From: Nocardia pseudobrasiliensis NBRC 108224
GTDB taxonomy: Bacteria > Actinomycetota > Actinomycetes > Mycobacteriales > Mycobacteriaceae
Direction: 5' to 3'
Assembly (NCBI RefSeq): GCF_001613105.1
Contig: NZ_BDBS01000018.1
Location: 123,392-187,391 of the forward strand
DNA: 64,000 nt
Shown in pieces: positions 8,896-19,582 of this stretch. The notes beneath the pieces were generated by a model that saw only the letters and a list, made by a program, of their open reading frames with translations, did no database searches and had not been told where the DNA came from. Every line of letters begins with the position of its first letter. The stretch's first letter is position 1. The position numbers were made by a program, and so were the translations under genes.

Positions 8896-9465
8896 TTACC
8901 GGGGTGAGCCCAACACGCGTTCGATGCGCTCGACCGCCTCGGCGATTTCAGACGAGATGCTCCAATTCGGATGCGGCGCCCAGGATGCCATTCGGATGCG
9001 CAGCATCGAGGCGAAGAACTCCGCCTCGTGCTCCTGGTGGTCGGCATATGCCGACCGGCGGAGCATGCTGATCACCGTATCGGGTTGCAGATCGGGGAAC
9101 AGCGCCAGCGCCCGATTCTCATCGAGGTCGTGTATTCCCTTGTGATCGCAGAACCGATGAGCCAACTCGTGCAGAATGATGTTCTCCTGATGGACCCGTG
9201 ATGTCAGGCGCTGGAAGAGTATGTAATCCTTCGCCTTCGTCTGAATCAGGAGACCGCTCGGTCCGTGCGGTGGCAGGCTCATCGGTATCGGAACGATAGG
9301 GCGCCCGAGAGTTTCGCCCGATCGCGCGATGAACGTCTCCATGTCGAAGGGGAGCGGAACATTCAAGCCGGCAATCAGTCGATCGCAGCGCCGCTGCATC
9401 TCGCGGAATTGTCGGCGCGATCTGAACGTCTCGGAAAATGGTATCCAATGGCATGCGTCGACCAT
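8896..9465 (-). CDS. ImmA/IrrE-like zinc metallopeptidase
   Basis: A 189-residue protein with the zinc-peptidase motif HELAH at residues 99-103 (followed by RFCDH) and a downstream acidic/His segment (EHEAEFFAS) that can give the third ligand. This is the pattern of ImmA/IrrE-type proteases, which cleave partner Xre-type repressors. It is encoded between an Xre regulator (33 bp upstream) and a membrane protein (9 bp downstream). That fits a regulatory cassette in which the peptidase inactivates the neighbouring Xre protein, though this is inference. The exact start is uncertain: ATG 9465 has only a weak, distant GGGGGG upstream. Confidence 0.7.
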   Translation of the reverse strand: MVDACHWIPFSETFRSRRQFREMQRRCDRLIAGLNVPLPFDMETFIARSGETLGRPIVPIPMSLPPHGPSGLLIQTKAKDYILFQRLTSRVHQENIILHELAHRFCDHKGIHDLDENRALALFPDLQPDTVISMLRRSAYADHQEHEAEFFASMLRIRMASWAPHPNWSISSEIAEAVERIERVLGSPR

Positions 9466-9498
9466 GCGACTTCAGTACCCCCCGTGCTCGTGTGTGGA

Positions 9499-9915
9499 TT
9501 ATTTCTCGGAATCGCGCAGCGTTTTCAGTATTTCCGCCATTTCGCGAAGACTATCTGGAGAAAACGTGGACATGCGGGCGAGTATGAGCTCGGCATCGTT
9601 GTCTTCCAGTGCGGCCGCGAGCGTGCGCAGCTCGGCTACCTGATCCAATTGCTCACGAATTCGATCGCTCCGGGGCGTGTCGAAGAAGTAGGCCGGATCG
9701 ACACCGAAGAAGCGTGCCAGCCGCTGCAGGGTCTCCAACGTCGGGTTCGCGTTCTTCCCGGTCCGTAGATCCGACAGGGTGCTGATGGCGACACCCGTCG
9801 CCCGATGTACCTCGGGATGTGACCACGGCCCACGGTCTTTCGGGTGCACGGTCTCGAACAGGTAGTTCAGCTTGTCCCGCAACGATCGGTCTCCCGCCGG
9901 ATTCCCGCTGTTCAA
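9499..9915 (-). CDS. Xre-family transcriptional regulator, EspR-like
   Basis: A 138-residue DNA-binding protein. An N-terminal helix-turn-helix of the Xre/EspR type (about residues 33-80: ATGVAISTLSDLRTGKN... LARFFGVDPAYFFD) is followed by a C-terminal helical dimerisation region. The start LRDKLNYLFETVHPKDRGPWSHPEV resembles mycobacterial EspR and its paralogues. It heads the cassette with the metallopeptidase and the MAB_1171c-type membrane protein. It is also divergent from the NRPS cluster, so it is the nearest candidate regulator for both. No binding experiment can be inferred from sequence alone. Confidence 0.85.
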   Translation of the reverse strand: MNSGNPAGDRSLRDKLNYLFETVHPKDRGPWSHPEVHRATGVAISTLSDLRTGKNANPTLETLQRLARFFGVDPAYFFDTPRSDRIREQLDQVAELRTLAAALEDNDAELILARMSTFSPDSLREMAEILKTLRDSEK

Positions 9916-10083
9916 AGCGCCCCCTCTCGATGCCTCCGCATTGCCCCCGCCTGTCCTGGTCGGTCGACGATTCTCAGGTTACCGGGTGTGTCCGAACACG
10001 CGCACGACGAGCCCGCGGGGCCGGACGCCTGGCACGCCGCAGCTGTTGACAGCGGTCTTGCTTCATGTAAGGCTCACAGCGAG

Positions 10084-10101
10084 CTATCGGTATACCGATA
10101 G
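10084..10101. promoter_or_regulatory. Perfect palindrome CTATCGGTATACCGATAG, likely operator
   Basis: CTATCGGTATACCGATAG is an uninterrupted 18-bp palindrome 267 bp upstream of the first NRPS-cluster gene. It lies downstream of a possible -35/-10 pair (10046-10073), where a bound dimer would block transcription. The length fits TetR-like or similar homodimeric repressors. The divergent Xre gene is the nearest regulator, but Xre sites need not look like this. Confidence 0.55.
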
Positions 10102-10148
10102 GGGGCGCCGAGGGAGCGGCCGCTGTAGATATCATGGAGGGGCAACGA

Positions 10149-10187
10149 ATGCGTGATTCTTCGACACCGGATGGTGTCGTTCGTTGA
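10149..10187 (+). CDS. Possible 12-residue leader peptide
   Basis: ATG 10149 follows an excellent ribosome binding site (GGAGGGG at 10136-10142, spacing six) and opens a 12-codon frame ending with Val-Val-Arg and TGA at 10185-10187. A 7-bp hairpin (CGACACC 10162-10168 with GGTGTCG 10173-10179) lies within it. It may be a leader peptide controlling the NRPS operon, a chance site, or a relic of a lost gene. Two adjacent Val codons are suggestive but too few for a confident attenuator call. Confidence 0.3.
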   Translation: MRDSSTPDGVVR

Positions 10188-10350
10188 TTTCGCGGGTCCC
10201 TGTCGACCCGTATTCCAAATCTCAGCCCGAGGCGTAGAACGCAGTCGCATGCGTATCGGCGATCAGCCTTCGGACTCACTGCGTCCGAGGGTGAGGTCTG
10301 TCTGTCGACGGTGGAGATTCGCTGTTTGTTCGAATTCGAGGGATTTGCGC

Positions 10351-11121
10351 ATGAATTCTGTAGTAACCAAGGTGAGACTGCTCCCTGATACGCCGTACAT
10401 CTGGCGGGCGAAACGGCCGGGAGCGCGACACCGTCTGATCTGCTTTCCGCACGGCGGCGGCGGCGCCGCGACCTTCGCGAGCTGGGCCGCGCAGCTGCCC
10501 CCGGAGATCGAGCTGGCGGCCGTGCAGCTGCCGGGGCGGCAGAATCGGATCTACGAGAAGTTGCCCGCGTCCGCCGACGCGCTGATCGAGGCCGTGACCG
10601 AGGCGCTGTTGCCGCTGCTGGAGGGTTCGGTCGCCTTCTTCGGACATTCCTGCGGCGCGCTGCTGGCCTTCGAAGTCGCACGTGCGTTGCGGGCCGCGGG
10701 TCACCCGATGCCCCGCCGCCTGTTTCTGTCCGGTCAGCCCTCGCCACAAGCCTTTTCGGCCCGGCCCAAGCTGCATCGGCTGTCCCATGCGGACTTCCGG
10801 GCGGAGATAGTCGAACTGGGTGGCGTCGACTCCGAGATCGTCGAGGATCCGAGGATTCTCGACGATCTGATTCCCATCGTCAGAGCGGACTTCGAGATCT
10901 GGGAGCGCCACCGCGTGGCCCCTGGGCCGCTGCTCGACATTCCGGTCAGTGTGCTGTGCGGGAATGCCGATGTCCGGGCCCCCATAGACACTCTCGACGG
11001 CTGGCGCGCCTTCACCAGCGCGGGTTTCGATACCCAGCTCTACCCGGGCGGGCACTTCTACTTTCTGAGCGAGGGCACCGGGGTGCTCGCTCATATCTGC
11101 CGGACGCTGCTGGCCTCCTGA
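10351..11121 (+). CDS. Type II thioesterase (or aminoacyl shuttle) of the NRPS cluster
   Basis: A 256-residue alpha/beta-hydrolase of the type II thioesterase family. It has the oxyanion-side motif FPHGGGG near the N-terminus, the nucleophile elbow GHSCG with Ser100, the late acid in CGNADVRAP and the catalytic His in GGHFYFL. Such enzymes remove mis-primed acyl groups from PCP domains. A related fold, SyrC, instead shuttles aminoacyl groups between PCPs in trans-loading NRPSs, but it uses Cys where this protein has Ser. The frame is open from 10153, but ATG 10351 with GAGGGA upstream matches the family start. It is the first gene of the NRPS operon; mbtH follows 65 bp later. Confidence 0.9.
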   Translation: MNSVVTKVRLLPDTPYIWRAKRPGARHRLICFPHGGGGAATFASWAAQLPPEIELAAVQLPGRQNRIYEKLPASADALIEAVTEALLPLLEGSVAFFGHSCGALLAFEVARALRAAGHPMPRRLFLSGQPSPQAFSARPKLHRLSHADFRAEIVELGGVDSEIVEDPRILDDLIPIVRADFEIWERHRVAPGPLLDIPVSVLCGNADVRAPIDTLDGWRAFTSAGFDTQLYPGGHFYFLSEGTGVLAHICRTLLAS

Positions 11122-11186
11122 CGGCAATCGCCGCGGCACGGCCACAACTGTCACACCGATCACACGGACTCACCAGGAGATGACCC

Positions 11187-11411
11187 ATGAGCACCAACCC
11201 TTTCGATGACGAGAACGGCTCGTTCTATGTGCTGGTCAACCACGAAGACCAGCACTCGCTCTGGCCCGCATTCGCCGAGGTTCCGGCCGGCTGGCGAATC
11301 GTGTTCGGCGAGGCCGGTCGGCAGCAGTGCCTGGACTACGTCGAGACCAACTGGACCGATCTGCGCCCCAGGTCACTGCGCGAGTCGATGGATACCGCCG
11401 ACCGGAGCTGA
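11187..11411 (+). CDS. mbtH: MbtH-like NRPS chaperone
   Basis: A 74-residue MbtH-like protein with the family core [28 protein letters not shown], and C-terminal [10 protein letters not shown]. The conserved Trp residues (SLWP, AGWR, NWTDLRP) are present. MbtH-like proteins bind adenylation domains and are needed for the folding or activity of many of them. It is preceded by AGGAGA and ends 25 bp before the first NRPS gene, as expected for a cluster-dedicated copy. Confidence 0.97.
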   Translation: MSTNPFDDENGSFYVLVNHEDQHSLWPAFAEVPAGWRIVFGEAGRQQCLDYVETNWTDLRPRSLRESMDTADRS

Positions 11412-11436
11412 GCGAGCGTACTCAGAGGAGAAGGGC

Positions 11437-13265
<1,829 letters not shown>

Positions 13266-13284
<19 letters not shown>

Positions 13285-14477
13285 TCGGTGCGCGGGTCGC
13301 GGGCGCCCCAGCGGCGATGCTGTTCGCCCGGCTCGGCTATCGAGTGCTGCTGCTGGAACGGTCGCGCTTCCCGAAGGACACCCTGTCCACGCTGTACCTG
13401 CATCAGCCTGCGGTCGCGCTGCTCGACCAATGGCAGGTGCTCGCCGAGATCAAGGCAACCGGATGCTCGCCCATCAAGGGAACCCGCTACACCACAGGGG
13501 GTTTGACCCTCGAGGGCTGCTCCTGGCCGGCCGCCGGACATCGCATCACCTATGCGCCGCGCCGATATCTGCTGGATTCGATCCTGGCCGACGCGGCCGT
13601 GGCCGCAGGCGTCGAGTTTCGAGACAACTGCGCTGTGCGCGGGGTGGTGTTCGACGATGAACGCGTCGTCGGTGTCCGCGTGAACGGTGGGGCTTCCGGG
13701 GAGATCGTGGAGCGGGCCACACTCGTCGTCGGAGCGGATGGTATGCGGTCGACGGTGGCCGCCGCGGTCGGGGCGCCGATGGTCCGGGAGGACTCCACCG
13801 CCTCCTGCGCCTATTACAGCTATTGGGCCGAATTGCCCTCGGGCTTCGAACTGTACGACGAGCCGGGGCACTGGGTGGGGCTCGTGCCGACGAACGACGA
13901 TCTGACATTGGTCGCCTCCTATTTTCCGCAGGAACAGTTCGGCAGCATTCGCAACGACGCGATGCGATCATTTCTGACGAGTATCGAGCAGACCTCTCCC
14001 GAACTCCGCGAGCGGCTGGCGGGCGGCCGCAATGCCGAGCGCCTGTTCGGTACCGGTGATCAGAGAAACTACTTCCGGCAGGCCGCCGGGCCGGGTTGGG
14101 CGCTCATCGGAGACGCGGGCCATCACAAGGATTCGATCACAGCGCGCGGGATCACCGATGCGTTCCGGCAGGCGCAGCTGCTTGTCGAGCGGGTCGGCAC
14201 CGAGCTGCACGATCCCGTCCGGCTGACGCGGGCGCTGGACCGATTCGCCGTCGAGCGCACCGAGGTGCTGCTGCCGGAATACCGCAACACCCTGGAGACC
14301 GCGAAACTCGCGCCGCCGGAACATCGACTGACGATGCTGCGTGCGATCGCGACAGAACCCGATATGGTCGACCGATTCTTCTCGACGTGGTCCGGCGTCT
14401 GTCCCATCGACGAATTCGTCACCCCCGAGTTGCTGGACCTGGTCGACGCGCATGAACTGAATACATTGCGGGACTGA
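13266..14477 (+). CDS. FAD-dependent oxidoreductase/monooxygenase (PHBH fold) of the NRPS cluster
   Basis: A 403-residue flavoprotein of the PHBH-like NAD(P)/FAD family. It has an N-terminal FAD-binding Rossmann motif [14 protein letters not shown]...LLLER, the DG motif [13 protein letters not shown] at about 153-165, and the GD motif [22 protein letters not shown] at about 279-300. Its GTG start lies inside the last codons of the A-PCP gene (19-bp overlap), so production of the two proteins is coupled. That suggests it acts on the amino acid held by that PCP, or on the peptide (inference). The reaction (hydroxylation, dehydrogenation or other) cannot be read from sequence. The Trp-halogenase motif WxWxIP is absent. 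Confidence 0.85.
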
Positions 14478-14587
14478 TTGCGCCGGTCCGTTTTCCGATA
14501 GCCGACACCGTGGTGTGAATCGGCGCTGCTCTGCCGCGCCCTGATGGATTCACACCGGATCGTGAACGTTCTAGTGAGGAACAAGAT

Positions 14588-17500
14588 ATGAACGAGCCGA
14601 CGACTCCCGAATTCGACAAAATCGAGCGCGACCGACTGTTGAGTTGGGGCGGTGTGCATCGTGGCGAACTCCGCGACGGGGTGCCGGTTCCGGAGTTGTT
14701 CGCTGCTCGGGTGCAGAAGACTCCGGCCGGCGCCGCGGTGGTGTTCGGGGATGTGGCGCTGTCGTATGCGGAGTTGGATGAGGTGTCGAGTCGGTGGGCT
14801 CGGTATTTGATCGGGTTGGGTGTTGGTCCGGAGTCGGTTGTGGCGGTGATGGTTCCGCGTTCGGTGGAGCTGATTGTCGCGGTGCTGGCGGTGTTGAAGG
14901 CTGGTGGTGCGTATCTGCCGATCGATCCGGGGTATCCGGTGGAGCGGATCGGATTCATGCTCGGGGACGCGTCGCCGGTGCTGGTGTTGACCACCGCCGG
15001 GCTGCGGGAGGTGGTCGCGGGGCAGTCCGTGGCCGCGGTGGCGATGGACGATCCTGTTGTCGCGCAGTCGGTTTCGGAACAACCTTCGGCCGTGATCGCC
15101 GATGTCGATCGATCAGGTGCGCTGCATCCATCGAACGCGGCGTATGTGGTCTACACCTCGGGCTCGACGGGCACGCCGAAGGGCGTGGTAGCCACGCATG
15201 CGGGTGTGGTCGGCCTGGCGAGTGCTCCTCAGTTCGCGGGCGGGGCGCATACACGGGTGCTGGTGCATTCGCCGATGGTGTTCGATGCGTCCAGCTACGA
15301 GCTGTGGGTACCGCTGCTGGGCGGCGGTACCGCGGTGATCGCGCCGCCGGGGCGCGTCGATGCCGCGGTGATCGGGCGGTTGGTAGCGGAGCATGCGGTG
15401 ACGGGAATGTGGTTGACGGCCGGACTTTTCGAGGCTGTCGCCGCGGTGGAACCCGATTGTCTCGCCGGTCTCACCGAGGTGTGGACCGGTGGTGACGCGG
15501 TGTCTGTGGAGGCGGTGGGCCGGGTGGCGCGGGCATGCCCGGAGCTGACGATCGTCGACGGCTACGGGCCGACCGAGACCACGACGTTCGCGACGAGCCA
15601 TCGGATCGACCCCGGAGGCGTTTTCGATCGAGGTGTGCCGATCGGTGTTCCGCTGGCGGGGGCGTCGGTGGTGGTGCTGGACGCCGATCTGCGATTGGCG
15701 CCGGTCGGGGCGGCGGGTGAGTTGTATGTGTCGGGTTCCGGTGTGTCCCGGGGATATTCGGGTCGGGCCGGTTTGACGTCGGCACGGTTCGTGGCCGATC
15801 CGTTCGGCGCCGCCGGTGCACGGTTGTATCGGACCGGGGACCTGGTTCGATGGCGAGCCGATGGTGTGCTCGAGTTCGTGGGTCGCGTTGATGATCAGGT
15901 GAAGGTCCGCGGCTTCCGGATCGAACCCGGCGAGGTGGAATCGGTTCTGGCTCAGCATGCTTCCGTGACACAGGCCCGAGTCGTGGTACGCGAGTCGGTG
16001 ACCGGCAAACAGTTGGTCGGCTACGTGACCACCGCGCCCGGTGCGGAGGCCGAAGCACTGCGGTCGTTCGTCGCCGCCCGGCTGCCGGAATACCTGGTAC
16101 CCGCCGCGATCGTGGTCCTCGACGAGTTCCCGCTGACGGTGAACGGAAAGCTGGATCGGAAGGCGTTGCCGGAACCGAAGTTCGCATCGCTGACGGCGTA
16201 CCGCGCGCCGCGGACGGAGCGTGAGCGGCTGCTGACGGACCTGTTCGCACAGGTATTGGGGCACGCGCGGGTAGGTGTCGACGACAATTTCTTCGAACTG
16301 GGCGGCGACAGCATCTCCTCGATCCAGTTGGTCAGTCGGGCACGTCACGCGGGCCTGCGGTTCAAATCTCAGGATGTGCTGACCCACCGGACTCCCGACG
16401 CCTTGGCCAGGATCGCGACCGCGGCCACGGTCGCGGCCGATCCGATCGACGACATCGGTACCGGAACGATCACCGCGACGCCCATCATCGAATGGCTCGC
16501 CGAGCGCAGCCGGATCGCCGACGGGTTTTGCCAGGCCGTCGTGGTTTCCACCCCGGCCGAACTGCGGCAGCCCGAATTGCTCGGTCTGCTACAGGCTTTG
16601 CTGGACCGGCACGACATGCTGAGGCTCCGGATAGCCGATGCCGACGGAACCTGGTCGCTGGCCGTGCGCCCGGTCGGGTCGGCGCGTGTGGAACCGTTCG
16701 TCGAACACGTCGACTGCGCGGGCATATCCGTCGAGGAGACAGCCGGGCGGATCGCCCATCTCCATAAATCGGCCGCGAACCTGTTCGAATCCGACGCGGA
16801 TTCGATGGTGCGTGCCGTGTGGTTCGATGCGGGGCCGGGTCGAGCCGGGGCATTGTTGCTGGCGATCCATCATCTGGTTGTCGATGGTGTGTCGTGGCGG
16901 GTGTTGCTGGCGGATTTGGCGTCGGGGTGGGAGTCGGTGCGGGCGGGTGAGCCGATTGTGTTGCCCGCGGTGGGTACGTCGTTTCGGCGATGGTCGCAGG
17001 TGTTGGCTGCGGAGGCGGCGGCGCGTGTGGCGGAATTGCCTGTGTGGCAGTCGATCACGGCTCCCTGGACGCCGTTGGTGGGGTGTGGTGTGGATCCGGT
17101 GCGTGATGTGTTCGGTAGTGCGGGGGAGCTGACGGTGTCGTTGCCGGCGGAGCGGACCGCGCCGCTACTGGGTGCGGTGCCTGCGGCGTTTCGTGCTGGG
17201 GTGCAGGATGTTCTGTTGGCGGGTTTTGCGCTGGCGGTGACGGAGTGGGGTCGTCGGCGGGGTCGGGGTGATGGTGCGGTTGTTGTGGATGTCGAGGGTC
17301 ATGGTCGGGACGAGGCGATCGGTGAGGGGCTTGATCTGTCGCGGACGGTGGGGTGGTTCACGAGTTTGTATCCGGTGCGTCTGGATGCCGGTTCGGTGGG
17401 CTGGGATGTCATCGTTGCTGGTGATCGTGCTTTGGCGGCGTGTGTCAAGGCGATCAAGGAGCAGGTGCGGTCGGTGCCGGGGGGTGGACTCGGTTACGGG

Positions 17501-19582
17501 CTGCTGCGGTATCTGAACGAGCGGACCGGGGCGGATCTCGCTGCGGGACGTGCGCCGGAGATCGGATTCAACTACCTCGGACGCATCGCCGCGCCGGGAG
17601 GGCGGTCGGAATGGGCGCCCGACACCCGATTCGGGGCACTGCTGGACGGCGCCCCGGCGGATATGCCGTTGCCGCATGTGCTGGAAATGAATGCGGTGAC
17701 CTATGACTCGGCCGCGGGGCCGGAGCTGCGGGCCACCTGGACGTGGGCCGGCGCGGTGTTGGACAGGGCCGAGGTCGACGAGCTGGCGGGGCTGTGGTTC
17801 GCGGCGCTGGCGGCGATCACCGCCTGTGTGCAGCGCGGCGCGGGTGGTTTCACGCCGTCGGATCTGGCGCTGGTTTCGCTGACGCAAGAGCAGCTGACGG
17901 GGCTGGAGGAACGGTATCCGGGACTCGAGGAGGTACTGCCGGTGACGGCGCTGCAGGAGGGGTTGCTGTTCCACGCGCTGTACGCCGATCCCGCGGCGGA
18001 CCCGTACGTGGTGCAGATGTGTCTCGAGTTGCAGGGGCCGGTGGACGTGCGGCGATTGCAGGCGTCATTGCAGGCGGTGATGGATCGACATGCCGGTCTG
18101 CGGACTCGCTTCGTGCACGGGGAGTTCGAGCGGCCGATTCAGGTGATCACGCGCGATGTCGAATTGCCCTGGCAGTACCTCGATCTCACCACCATCGACG
18201 AGATCGACCGGGAGGCAGCCTGGTTGCGGGTGCGCGAGCAGGACAAGGCCCGCGGTTTCGATCCCGCCACCGGCCTGTTGTTCCGCGCGATCCTGGTCCG
18301 GACCGCCGCCGACGAACATCGGCTGCTGCTGACCAACCACCACATCATCTGGGACGGCTGGTCCGCGCCGATCGTGCTGAAGGAACTGTTCGACAGTTAC
18401 GCAGCGGGCGGGCGTGGCGACGAACTGGCCGCGGTCACACCATTACGCGACTTTTTCACGTGGCTGGCCGAACGCGATCCGAACGCCGCCGAAGCGGTGT
18501 GGCGTCAGGCCCTCGACGGATTGGCCGAACCCACCCTGGTCGCGCCTTCGACGGACGGTGCCGACGCACCGGTTCGGGAGCTGATGGAATCGCAATTGTC
18601 CGAGGCATTGTCGGGCGGTTTGGAGGATGTCGCGCAGCGGTGCGCGGTGACGCTGAGCACGGTCCTGCAGGCCGGCTGGGGCATCGTGCTGGCCCGGGCG
18701 ACCGGGCGTGCGGATGTGGTGTTCGGCACGCCCACCTCCGGGCGGCCCGCAGAGCTGCCGGGTGTGGAGACCATGGTGGGTCTGTTCATCAACACGGTGC
18801 CGGTCCGGGTGCGGTTGTCGGCGTCGACGAGGGTTCGCGAACTGCTGGAACAGTTGCAGCAGGAGCGAATTCGCACGCTCGACCATCAGTACGTCGGGCT
18901 CAGCGAGATCCACCGTTGGACCGGCCACGCGGAGCTGTTCGACACGGTCTTCGTGCTGGAGAACTACCCCTTCGAACGTGGCGACATCGCCGTTCTGGGC
19001 ACCGACGTCCGGATCACCGAGGCGTACGGCATCAACTACACGCACTACGCGCTGGACGTCGCCGTCATTCCGGGACCGCGGCTGGGCCTGCGCGTCGGAT
19101 TCCGCGCCGACTTGTTCGACGAGGATACGGTGCGGGACTTGATCGCCCAGTGGCTGAGGGTGCTCGAGGCTCTGGCCGCCGACCCGGATGCGGCCGTGGC
19201 GGCGATCGTCCCGGCGGATGCGTTCCCAGCGCCGCTTCGGGACCGGTTCGGCCGCCCGAACTCCACCGAACCGGAGACCTCCGGGCCGACGCCGTACCGC
19301 GCACCGCGCACCGAACAGGAGCGGATTCTCGCTGGCCTGTTCGCGGAGGTGCTCGAGGTCGACCGAGTCGGGCTCGACGACAACTTCTTCGAACTGGGCG
19401 GTCATTCACTGCCGGCGACCCGGCTGGTCGGCCGGATCCGATCGACCCTCGGGATCGAACCGGAGATCAGGACCATATTCGCGCACCCCACGGTCGCTGA
19501 ATTGGCAGAACAACTGCCGGCGAGCAAGCGCCGGCAACGTCCGACACTGCGTGCCATGACCAATGGGGAGGGTGCCCGATGA
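14588..19582 (+). CDS. NRPS protein 2: A-PCP-E-C-PCP, terminal module lacking an A domain
   Basis: A 1664-residue synthetase. Domains: A (about 30-535; pocket by eye D-A-Y-W-W-G-G-T-F-K, Val-type), PCP (Ser575 in [12 protein letters not shown]), epimerisation (about 620-1085; [10 protein letters not shown] and GWFTSLYP), condensation of the D-donor type (about 1112-1548; [22 protein letters not shown]), and a second PCP (Ser1607 in [12 protein letters not shown]). There is no A domain between the C domain and the second PCP; they are joined by about 40 residues. The protein starts directly with an A domain, so it is an initiation synthetase for a D-residue. Its last carrier must be loaded in trans. 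ATG 14588 follows AGTGAGGAACAAG; the stop overlaps the next gene by four bases. Confidence 0.93.
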   Translation: MNEPTTPEFDKIERDRLLSWGGVHRGELRDGVPVPELFAARVQKTPAGAAVVFGDVALSYAELDEVSSRWARYLIGLGVGPESVVAVMVPRSVELIVAVLAVLKAGGAYLPIDPGYPVERIGFMLGDASPVLVLTTAGLREVVAGQSVAAVAMDDPVVAQSVSEQPSAVIADVDRSGALHPSNAAYVVYTSGSTGTPKGVVATHAGVVGLASAPQFAGGAHTRVLVHSPMVFDASSYELWVPLLGGGTAVIAPPGRVDAAVIGRLVAEHAVTGMWLTAGLFEAVAAVEPDCLAGLTEVWTGGDAVSVEAVGRVARACPELTIVDGYGPTETTTFATSHRIDPGGVFDRGVPIGVPLAGASVVVLDADLRLAPVGAAGELYVSGSGVSRGYSGRAGLTSARFVADPFGAAGARLYRTGDLVRWRADGVLEFVGRVDDQVKVRGFRIEPGEVESVLAQHASVTQARVVVRESVTGKQLVGYVTTAPGAEAEALRSFVAARLPEYLVPAAIVVLDEFPLTVNGKLDRKALPEPKFASLTAYRAPRTERERLLTDLFAQVLGHARVGVDDNFFELGGDSISSIQLVSRARHAGLRFKSQDVLTHRTPDALARIATAATVAADPIDDIGTGTITATPIIEWLAERSRIADGFCQAVVVSTPAELRQPELLGLLQALLDRHDMLRLRIADADGTWSLAVRPVGSARVEPFVEHVDCAGISVEETAGRIAHLHKSAANLFESDADSMVRAVWFDAGPGRAGALLLAIHHLVVDGVSWRVLLADLASGWESVRAGEPIVLPAVGTSFRRWSQVLAAEAAARVAELPVWQSITAPWTPLVGCGVDPVRDVFGSAGELTVSLPAERTAPLLGAVPAAFRAGVQDVLLAGFALAVTEWGRRRGRGDGAVVVDVEGHGRDEAIGEGLDLSRTVGWFTSLYPVRLDAGSVGWDVIVAGDRALAACVKAIKEQVRSVPGGGLGYGLLRYLNERTGADLAAGRAPEIGFNYLGRIAAPGGRSEWAPDTRFGALLDGAPADMPLPHVLEMNAVTYDSAAGPELRATWTWAGAVLDRAEVDELAGLWFAALAAITACVQRGAGGFTPSDLALVSLTQEQLTGLEERYPGLEEVLPVTALQEGLLFHALYADPAADPYVVQMCLELQGPVDVRRLQASLQAVMDRHAGLRTRFVHGEFERPIQVITRDVELPWQYLDLTTIDEIDREAAWLRVREQDKARGFDPATGLLFRAILVRTAADEHRLLLTNHHIIWDGWSAPIVLKELFDSYAAGGRGDELAAVTPLRDFFTWLAERDPNAAEAVWRQALDGLAEPTLVAPSTDGADAPVRELMESQLSEALSGGLEDVAQRCAVTLSTVLQAGWGIVLARATGRADVVFGTPTSGRPAELPGVETMVGLFINTVPVRVRLSASTRVRELLEQLQQERIRTLDHQYVGLSEIHRWTGHAELFDTVFVLENYPFERGDIAVLGTDVRITEAYGINYTHYALDVAVIPGPRLGLRVGFRADLFDEDTVRDLIAQWLRVLEALAADPDAAVAAIVPADAFPAPLRDRFGRPNSTEPETSGPTPYRAPRTEQERILAGLFAEVLEVDRVGLDDNFFELGGHSLPATRLVGRIRSTLGIEPEIRTIFAHPTVAELAEQLPASKRRQRPTLRAMTNGEGAR
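14734..15077 (+). repeat. A-domain internal direct repeat, copy 2 of pair A1/A2
   Basis: Near-identical partner of 11553-11896 (offset 3181 bp). The few differences I see cluster around 14810-14825, with scattered single substitutions elsewhere. Confidence 0.75.

Larger units (their letters stand above)
9916..10350. promoter_or_regulatory. 435-bp divergent intergenic region upstream of the NRPS cluster
   Basis: This stretch separates the Xre gene (minus) from the thioesterase gene (plus) and has no convincing full gene. It holds a TTGACA hexamer (10046-10051) with a weak -10-like TGTAAGGC 16 bp on, a perfect 18-bp palindrome (10084-10101), and a GGAGGGG site followed by a 12-codon minicistron (10149-10187). 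About 160 bp of apparently unstructured leader follow before the thioesterase ribosome binding site. It most likely carries the main promoter of the NRPS operon. Confidence 0.5.

Noticed and set aside
18400..18560. Degenerate A domain hidden in the terminal module of protein 2
   Set aside because: The residues between the C-domain core and the final PCP are C-domain sequence plus a short linker; no A-domain core motifs were found.
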